DNA of 64,000 nt from Enterococcus canintestini (lineage in GTDB: Bacteria > Bacillota > Bacilli > Lactobacillales > Enterococcaceae): positions 1 through 64,000 of the forward strand of contig NZ_JXKG01000013.1 of NCBI RefSeq assembly GCF_001885735.1. The letters are read 5' to 3'. Within the stretch, counting starts at the first letter, position 1. The number at the start of each line of letters is the position of its first letter. Below the pieces are notes generated by a model, which ran no database searches, was not told the DNA's origin, and was given only the letters and a program-made list of their open reading frames with translations. A program made the position numbers and the translations under genes. Positions 62,613-64,000 of this stretch are shown here, piece by piece.

Positions 62613-63503
62613 CTACTCCCCCACTTTTTTTATAATTGCAAAGCTTGAAGCATCCATAATTCCCCAACCAAGATACGTTTCAGAACGAAGATAAACTTGA
62701 TTGTATCCTTTCAAATCTTTTCCAGAATTATCTGGATCACCATATTTGATAACTTCTAATGGGATTTGTTTTGCATATCCCCATTTGAACATATTCGCAA
62801 AGTCTCCAACAATTGCTCGATCTTCTTTTCCAGCAGATACTGTATTGTTAATATCTGTTTGTAAACCATTGATTGATCCCGGATTTGCTCCCCAAGCTAG
62901 TTCAGGAAATAGACGAATATTCGTATCTCCACCTGTTCGCATTGCAGCAAGCTTAGCAGAAAATTGCGGATCCATCGCCATTCCTGTAATTGTTCCTCCA
63001 GCTCCTTGGATTGTTGCAACTGCCGATTCAATATTTGCATCAGGATTTACTTCATCAAATGTCACTGTTTGCGTGACTTTACTATCAAAATGATTGTTCC
63101 CAATCACATCAGAGGCTGCTCCAGAACGAGGATTAATTCCATGAAAAGCCATCAAATCAATACCTCGAGCAAGCTTTTTCGCATAACCATCATTAAAAGA
63201 TTTTAGAATATTAATTTTTTCTTCGTCTGTTGCATATAAGAATTCATCTGAAACACGTGCACCATACTCAACTTTAATTGGGACAATTGTTAATGGTTCG
63301 ATACTAAAACCACCGTGTGTTTTTTTCCCATTTTCTGCCACAACATCAATTTCAGAATCCATCGTAAACGTAAATTCTTTTTGTCCGTTAAATGGAATCG
63401 GTACTTGTTTAGATAAAAGTGCTAATGAACTTTTCCCTGTCACCTTGTTAATCAAATCCGTTACAATTTCTGGTTCAAATAAATTTCCTCGTGAAGTTGT
63501 CAT
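62613..63503 (-). CDS. Major capsid protein (HK97 fold)
   Basis: A 296-residue capsid protein with N-terminal LFEPEIVTDLINKVTGKSSLALLSKQVPIPFNGQKEF, the beta-hinge KKTHGGFSIEPLTIVPIKVEYGARVSDEFLYAT and the C-terminal EVIKYGDPDNSGKDLKGYNQVYLRSETYLGWGI. These are standard HK97-fold features in siphophages of Lactobacillales. Directly follows the scaffold gene. Confidence 0.93.
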   Translation of the reverse strand: MTTSRGNLFEPEIVTDLINKVTGKSSLALLSKQVPIPFNGQKEFTFTMDSEIDVVAENGKKTHGGFSIEPLTIVPIKVEYGARVSDEFLYATDEEKINILKSFNDGYAKKLARGIDLMAFHGINPRSGAASDVIGNNHFDSKVTQTVTFDEVNPDANIESAVATIQGAGGTITGMAMDPQFSAKLAAMRTGGDTNIRLFPELAWGANPGSINGLQTDINNTVSAGKEDRAIVGDFANMFKWGYAKQIPLEVIKYGDPDNSGKDLKGYNQVYLRSETYLGWGIMDASSFAIIKKVGE

Positions 63504-63508
63504 AATTA

Positions 63509-63988
63509 TTACTCTCCTTCTAACTCAATATTTTCTAATAAATTTTTATAAGCTCCATCCTTAGAGTCATTTAATGGTGATTCCGACTCTTTTAACGGTG
63601 GAATAGGTGAGGTATTTTTTATAAATCCTGAAAACCTTTCTGCATCAGCAATCAAACTCTCTTCATCTTCTCCAACTAGGCGATCCGCAAAATCAAACGG
63701 TAATCCGTGTTTTAAAGCAATCTTGGTTTTTAAATTAGCCATTTCATAATTAGCTACTTTCTCTTTCAGGTCATTAATTTCCTTATCCGAAGCAGATCGC
63801 TCTTTCTCTACTTCGTCAGCCGCTGTTTTCAATACAGTGTTTTCAGTTTCTAACTCACCATTTCGTGACTTCAATTGTTCATAATCGGAATATTTCTTTT
63901 CCAATGTTTCTTTTTCTCTACGAATTCGTTCCGATATCGCTGCATCAAAGTCTTCCTGTGTTTCAATTGGTTTAAAATCTGACATCAT
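63509..63988 (-). CDS. Phage scaffolding protein (GP20/DUF4355-like)
   Basis: A 159-residue protein dominated by a coiled coil (about residues 12-95, ISERIRREKETLEKKYSDYEQLKSRNGELETENTVLK...). A short C-terminal segment is expected to contact the capsid protein. Composition and position before the major capsid gene fit procapsid scaffolds. AAGGACG lies before the start, 12 bases from the window edge. Confidence 0.88.
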   Translation of the reverse strand: MMSDFKPIETQEDFDAAISERIRREKETLEKKYSDYEQLKSRNGELETENTVLKTAADEVEKERSASDKEINDLKEKVANYEMANLKTKIALKHGLPFDFADRLVGEDEESLIADAERFSGFIKNTSPIPPLKESESPLNDSKDGAYKNLLENIELEGE

Positions 63989-64000
63989 AAAAACGTCCTT

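Larger units (their letters stand above)
50214..64000 (-). mobile_element. Siphovirus-type prophage, right part (incomplete at the window edge)
   Basis: An unbroken minus-strand series in the canonical order: scaffold, major capsid, connector genes, tail tube, frameshifted chaperones, tape measure, Dit, Tal, small proteins, holins, lysin. Portal, terminase, replication, repressor and integrase genes must lie beyond 64000. The right boundary is inferred near 50214 from the gene fragment and direct repeats. All structural frames in the window are intact, so the structural part could be functional. Confidence 0.9.

Overview
This is chromosomal DNA from a low-GC Gram-positive lactic acid bacterium, most likely an Enterococcus or close relative (Enterococcaceae). 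The basis is the AT-rich sequence, strong AGGAGG ribosome binding sites, a phosphoketolase, a PTS lactose operon with a BglG-type antiterminator, an Mga-type regulator, a YxeA/BceAB-like transporter, a T-box ahead of aspS, and an enterococcal-style siphophage prophage. The species cannot be fixed from sequence reading alone.

Layout. 1-350: leader and three tandem promoters of what looks like an rRNA operon running off the left edge on the minus strand. 558-11055: redox and electrophile-response genes (HAD phosphatase, VOC dioxygenase, flavin reductase-like protein, a Npx/Nox-like flavoprotein that has lost its active-site Cys, a frameshifted Mga-like regulator, a quinone oxidoreductase/membrane protein/nitroreductase operon, an RclA/hypothiocyanous acid reductase homologue). 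11351-30125: housekeeping (DUF1456, a lipoprotein, rlmH, htrA, a ytoP/ytpP/usp/ytpR group with ytzB opposite, pepV, nnrD, xfp, oatA, a YitT protein, T-box controlled aspS). 30578-35695: aldo-keto reductase and thioesterase, then a minus-strand sulfur-recycling cluster mccA-mccB-yrrT-like-luxS. 35718-43294: a membrane protein, tRNA-Pro(CGG), a sortase-type surface protein, the lacT-lacF-lacE-lacG operon with RAT/terminator and a cre-like site, DUF1054, and a 52-residue membrane peptide. 43533-50034: a BceAB/YxdLM-like ABC transporter with YxeA, then a MarR regulator with a duplicated unknown protein family, divergent from an MFS exporter. About 50214-64000: right part of a prophage read on the minus strand: scaffold, capsid, connectors, tail tube, frameshifted chaperone pair, tape measure, Dit, Tal, two holins, lysin.

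The most interesting signal is upstream of mccA. A short open frame at 35633-35535 (minus) has a promoter, three consecutive Cys codons and a downstream intrinsic terminator, and codons 2-6 are complementary to RNA just after the stop. This looks like ribosome-mediated transcription attenuation of the methionine-to-cysteine (and AI-2) cluster by a polycysteine leader peptide. Lactic acid bacteria are usually thought to control these genes by CmbR/CysR-type activators or T-boxes.

Other notable points are: an internal AGGAGG-ATG inside the phage lysin that would give a separate SH3b cell-wall-binding subunit; an A AAA AAA slippery site joining the two tail chaperone frames; a Cys-to-Ser change at the redox centre of the Npx-like flavoprotein next to a broken Mga-like gene; three adjacent DnaA-box-like sites between rlmH and htrA; a perfect 13-bp inverted repeat over the rclA promoter; and a probable prophage end marked by a 3' gene fragment and three direct repeats.
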